This document shows, piece by piece, positions 5,759 through 7,376 of a DNA stretch of 7,376 bases. Each line of letters starts with the position of its first letter. The stretch's first letter is position 1. Source of the stretch: Lachnospiraceae bacterium (GTDB taxonomy: Bacteria; Bacillota; Clostridia; Lachnospirales; Lachnospiraceae); contig CABJAV010000056.1 in NCBI GenBank assembly GCA_902363675.1, forward strand, positions 1-7,376, read 5' to 3'. The notes beneath the pieces are model-generated. The model was given only the letters and a program-made list of their open reading frames with translations, had not been told where the DNA came from and ran no database searches. A program made the translations under genes and the position numbers.

Positions 5759-5995
5759 TTATAACTCTAGTGAGTCTTCTGCATCTACCCACATCTGTAA
5801 ATTACCCTCAAGATATAATCTTGCATATTCCAAAGGCTCATCCACAGCCAATGAAGTAAGCGCACATTCTGATCCGTATGTGGTTTTTAGATTTTTTTCA
5901 GCTTTCCAGCAATCAATGCGAAGCATATATCCGGCACTTGTGTAAACATCAATACTATCGTGATTTATGTTGTATTCTGCATAAATTGTTCTCAT
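5759..5995 (-). CDS. Small conserved mobile-element protein (possibly DUF6061-like)
   Basis: A 78-aa, acidic, soluble protein with no membrane span or signal. It begins MRTIYAEYNINHDSIDVYT and ends with the acidic WVDAEDSLEL. In between are GYMLRIDCWKAE and DEPLEYARLYLEGN. The strand-rich start followed by a PLEYARL-type helix is reminiscent of DUF6061 proteins, small orphans of Lachnospiraceae integrative elements, but that name is from memory and uncertain. The start is CAT at 5993-5995 on the plus strand, with GGAG (complement of 6006-6009) 10 bases upstream. It is the only gene on the minus strand, converges on the bacteriocin operon, and lies next to the putative element end. The two plus-strand open frames over it (5677-5859 and 5733-5945) lack ribosome binding sites and look random. 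Function unknown. Confidence 0.78.
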   Translation of the reverse strand: MRTIYAEYNINHDSIDVYTSAGYMLRIDCWKAEKNLKTTYGSECALTSLAVDEPLEYARLYLEGNLQMWVDAEDSLEL

Positions 5996-6010
5996 CGTAT
6001 CTTATCTCCA

Positions 6011-6242
6011 TTTTCTTTTAATAATCAGTTATAGAGTTAAATATCGAAAACATTTCAATCAGTTCACCATGTCGTTATTGTTATACTGTGTTATGAAATT
6101 TTCTTTCCCTTATTTTTTCCCATATTAAGGTTCATGAAAACCAATGTGAGAATATAACACAAGGGAAAGAGTAAGGGAAAGCTCACTTGCTACAAACTTA
6201 GTATTTTCAAGGGTTTGCGAAGAATTTGATAATTAAATATAA
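6011..6242. other. Noncoding element-end region
   Basis: About 230 AT-rich bases without a credible gene lie between the minus-strand gene and the cls remnant. They hold the GGGAAA repeat cluster (6103-6181), three short GTTAT copies (6074-6094), an ATAACAC partner at 6154-6160, and the start of an outward promoter-like sequence. The layout is typical of the terminal control or recombination region of an integrative element, but no integrase is in view to confirm it. Confidence 0.5.
6103..6181. repeat. Paired inverted repeats with four GGGAAA boxes
   Basis: Arm 1 (6103-6121, CTTTCCCTTATTTTTTCCC) and arm 2 (6163-6181, GGGAAAGAGTAAGGGAAAG) are reverse complements at 17 of 19 positions, separated by 41 bases. 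Each arm is itself two GGGAAA boxes 12 bases apart, giving four boxes in two opposing pairs. Such spacing (about one helical turn) suits a dimeric or multimeric DNA-binding protein. Integrase arm-type sites or a regulator's operators are the likeliest meanings. No T-run follows, so it is not a terminator. Confidence 0.7.
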
Positions 6243-6243
6243 C
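6215..6243 (+). promoter_or_regulatory. Outward promoter-like sequence at the element end
   Basis: TTGCGA (6215-6220) and TATAAC (6238-6243) have a 17-base spacer. The -35 matches 4 of 6 and the -10 matches 5 of 6. It points into the truncated cls and the downstream choloylglycine hydrolase gene. In such AT-rich DNA a chance match is possible. Confidence 0.4.
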
Positions 6244-6266
6244 AGTTATTAAATTTCCTAAAATAT

Positions 6267-7151
6267 GTGAAATATCAACTGGAATTTGTAGGAATTCATT
6301 GCAGAGTGTTTAATCCATTTATGCCGGGACTGAATGTGTTTTTGAATAACCGTGACCACAGAAAGATCACGGTGATCGATGGAAAGATTGGTTTTACAGG
6401 CGGATACAATCTTGCAAATGAATATTTTAATTATACGCATCCATATGGGCAGTGGAAAGATACCGGAATACGTCTGGAAGGTGATGCAGTCAGATCTTTG
6501 ACGATTACATTTCTGGAAATGTGGAATGCTGTAAGTATGAAAGATATAAATGATACAGATTTTGATCAGTATCTTGTAAAATCAGATTATCAGGCAGCAC
6601 AGGAAGGATTTATCCAGCCTTATGCAGATAGTCCGATGGATGATGAACAGGTGGGAGAAGAAGTCTATATCAGTATGATAAACAAGGCAGAGAGATATTG
6701 CTGGTTTATGACACCATATCTGATCATTACCGATGAGATGACACATGCCTTGTGTCTGGCAGCAAAGCGTGGAGTAGATGTCAGGATCATCACTCCGGGA
6801 ATGCCGGATAAGAAGTTAATATACAGCATTACACGTTCTTTCTATCATGGACTGGTGAAAAATGGTGTGAGGATTTATGAATGGACACCAGGATTCTGTC
6901 ATGCAAAAATGAGTGTTGCAGATGACTGTATGGCAACTTGCGGAACGATAAATCTTGACTATAGAAGTCTTTATCACCACTTTGAAAATGGTTGTTTTAT
7001 GGCGGATAGTCAGACAGTTTTGGATATAAGAGATGATCTGGGAGCAACAATGAATGAATGCAGGGAAGTGACCGAAAAGTATCGCACAGGACGGAGTGCA
7101 TATTTACGGCTCGGACAGTTGTTTATGCGATTGTTTGCAGGACTATTATAG
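6267..7151 (+). pseudogene. cls: Cardiolipin synthase, 5'-truncated remnant
   Basis: The C-terminal 294 residues of a PLD-superfamily cardiolipin synthase, the membrane enzyme that joins two phosphatidylglycerols into cardiolipin and glycerol. Both HKD catalytic motifs remain: H31-x-K33-x4-D38 in NNRDHRKITVIDG with the following GFTGGYNLANEY, and H212-x-K214-x4-D219 in FCHAKMSVADD with GTINLDYRS and FENG. Full-length bacterial enzymes have about 480-510 residues, so roughly 200 are missing, including both membrane spans and the first strands of PLD domain 1. The frame is closed upstream by TAA at 6240-6242. The first possible start is GTG 6267, without a ribosome binding site. Family-like residues begin at about YQLEFVGIHCRVFNPFMP. 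This indicates disruption by the neighbouring element, and the remnant is probably inactive. It ends 21 bases before the next gene, so the two may have formed an operon. Confidence 0.85.
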
Positions 7152-7172
7152 CAGAAAGAAGAGGTGTTCGAT

Positions 7173-7376
7173 ATGTGTACAGCAGCAACTTACAAAACAA
7201 AAGATTTTTATATGGGCAGAACGCTTGATTATGAATTTTCCTATGGGGAACAGATTACGATAACGCCAAGAAATTATGAATTTGATTTCCGGTTTGCCGG
7301 GAAGATAAAAAGCCATTATGCTTTGATCGGAATGGCATTTGTTGCAGAAGGTTATCCGCTTTATTATGATGCTGTT
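7173..7376 (+). CDS. Choloylglycine hydrolase / bile salt hydrolase-type amidase, 3' truncated by the window
   Basis: The first 68 residues of an Ntn-hydrolase that cleaves linear amides: conjugated bile salts (releasing glycine or taurine) or penicillin V. The start ATG 7173 has AAGAGG at 7159-7164 and an 8-base spacer. MCT puts the nucleophile Cys at position 2, exposed once Met is removed. GRTLDYE supplies Arg16 and Asp19, aligning with Arg18 and Asp21 of the Clostridium perfringens bile salt hydrolase. ITPRNYEF and YPLYYDAV are further family blocks. The conserved Asn and Arg residues of the active site lie beyond the window. It has no signal peptide, so it is cytoplasmic. Bile salt versus penicillin V specificity cannot be decided from this fragment, though bile salt activity is usual for gut Lachnospiraceae. 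Confidence 0.9.
   Translation, partial: MCTAATYKTKDFYMGRTLDYEFSYGEQITITPRNYEFDFRFAGKIKSHYALIGMAFVAEGYPLYYDAV

Larger units (their letters stand above)
1..6260. mobile_element. Right part of an integrative/mobilizable element carrying a bacteriocin cassette
   Basis: The extent is inferred. The relaxase and its DUF6040-like partner define a mobilization module, the bacteriocin operon is cargo, and the small minus-strand gene with the repeat region resembles an element terminus. Coding similarity to cardiolipin synthase resumes only at about 6255-6280, mid-domain, so the right boundary is placed roughly there. The left end, the integrase and oriT are outside the window. No target-site duplication can be checked from one end. 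Confidence 0.6.

Noticed and set aside
5677..5945. Two plus-strand frames (5677-5859 and 5733-5945)
   Set aside because: Both are antisense to, or run into, the credible minus-strand gene and have no ribosome binding site or recognisable features.
6103..6181. CRISPR array or terminator reading of the repeats
   Set aside because: There are only two imperfect inverted arms, no regular spacers and no T-run after the stem.
6258..6440. Minus-strand 60-codon frame opposite the cls remnant
   Set aside because: Shadow of the conserved HKD region on the other strand.

Overview
The window looks like a gut Firmicute of the Lachnospiraceae type (Blautia/Ruminococcus/Dorea-like). The evidence is a MobA/MobL relaxase with a DUF6040-type partner, strong AAGGAGG-class ribosome binding sites, low-GC genes, and a bile-salt-hydrolase-type gene at the right edge. 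No rRNA or other taxonomic marker is present, so the assignment rests on gene families recognised from memory.

Region 1 (1-2135) is the mobilization end of an integrative or mobilizable element. It holds the 3' part of a MobA/MobL relaxase gene. Two further genes lie in another frame: a 119-aa coiled-coil protein nested wholly inside the relaxase gene (804-1163), and a coiled-coil plus multi-spanning membrane protein (1182-2135) whose first 281 bases also overlap it. About 640 bases are therefore coding in two frames.

Region 2 (2132-5668) is a visibly more AT-rich cargo cassette with its own promoter: a lactococcin 972-family bacteriocin system. In order it has a secreted bacteriocin precursor whose signal peptide is broken by one extra G, a perfect-palindrome terminator, a 149-aa single-span membrane protein of unknown function, an 8-span bacteriocin-associated permease (DUF1430 / 7TM immunity type), its ABC ATPase, and a closing terminator. 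The last three genes are coupled (zero gap, then an ATGA overlap) and probably provide immunity and/or export. The structural gene as written cannot make a normal pre-bacteriocin, so the cassette may persist as an immunity-only locus, or the frameshift may be an assembly error or variable.

Region 3 (5759-6266) has a small conserved-looking gene on the minus strand and about 230 noncoding bases with four GGGAAA boxes in paired orientation. It ends in an AT-rich junction and reads like the end of a mobile element.

Region 4 (about 6250-7376) is probably host chromosome. It holds the C-terminal ~290 residues of a cardiolipin synthase (both HKD motifs kept, but the membrane anchor and the first part of PLD domain 1 missing), followed 21 bases later by the start of a choloylglycine hydrolase. 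The simplest reading is that the bacteriocin-carrying element inserted into cls. The 5' part of cls should then lie beyond the left end of the element, outside this window. A promoter-like sequence at the element's end points outward into the cls remnant and the bile-salt-hydrolase-type gene.
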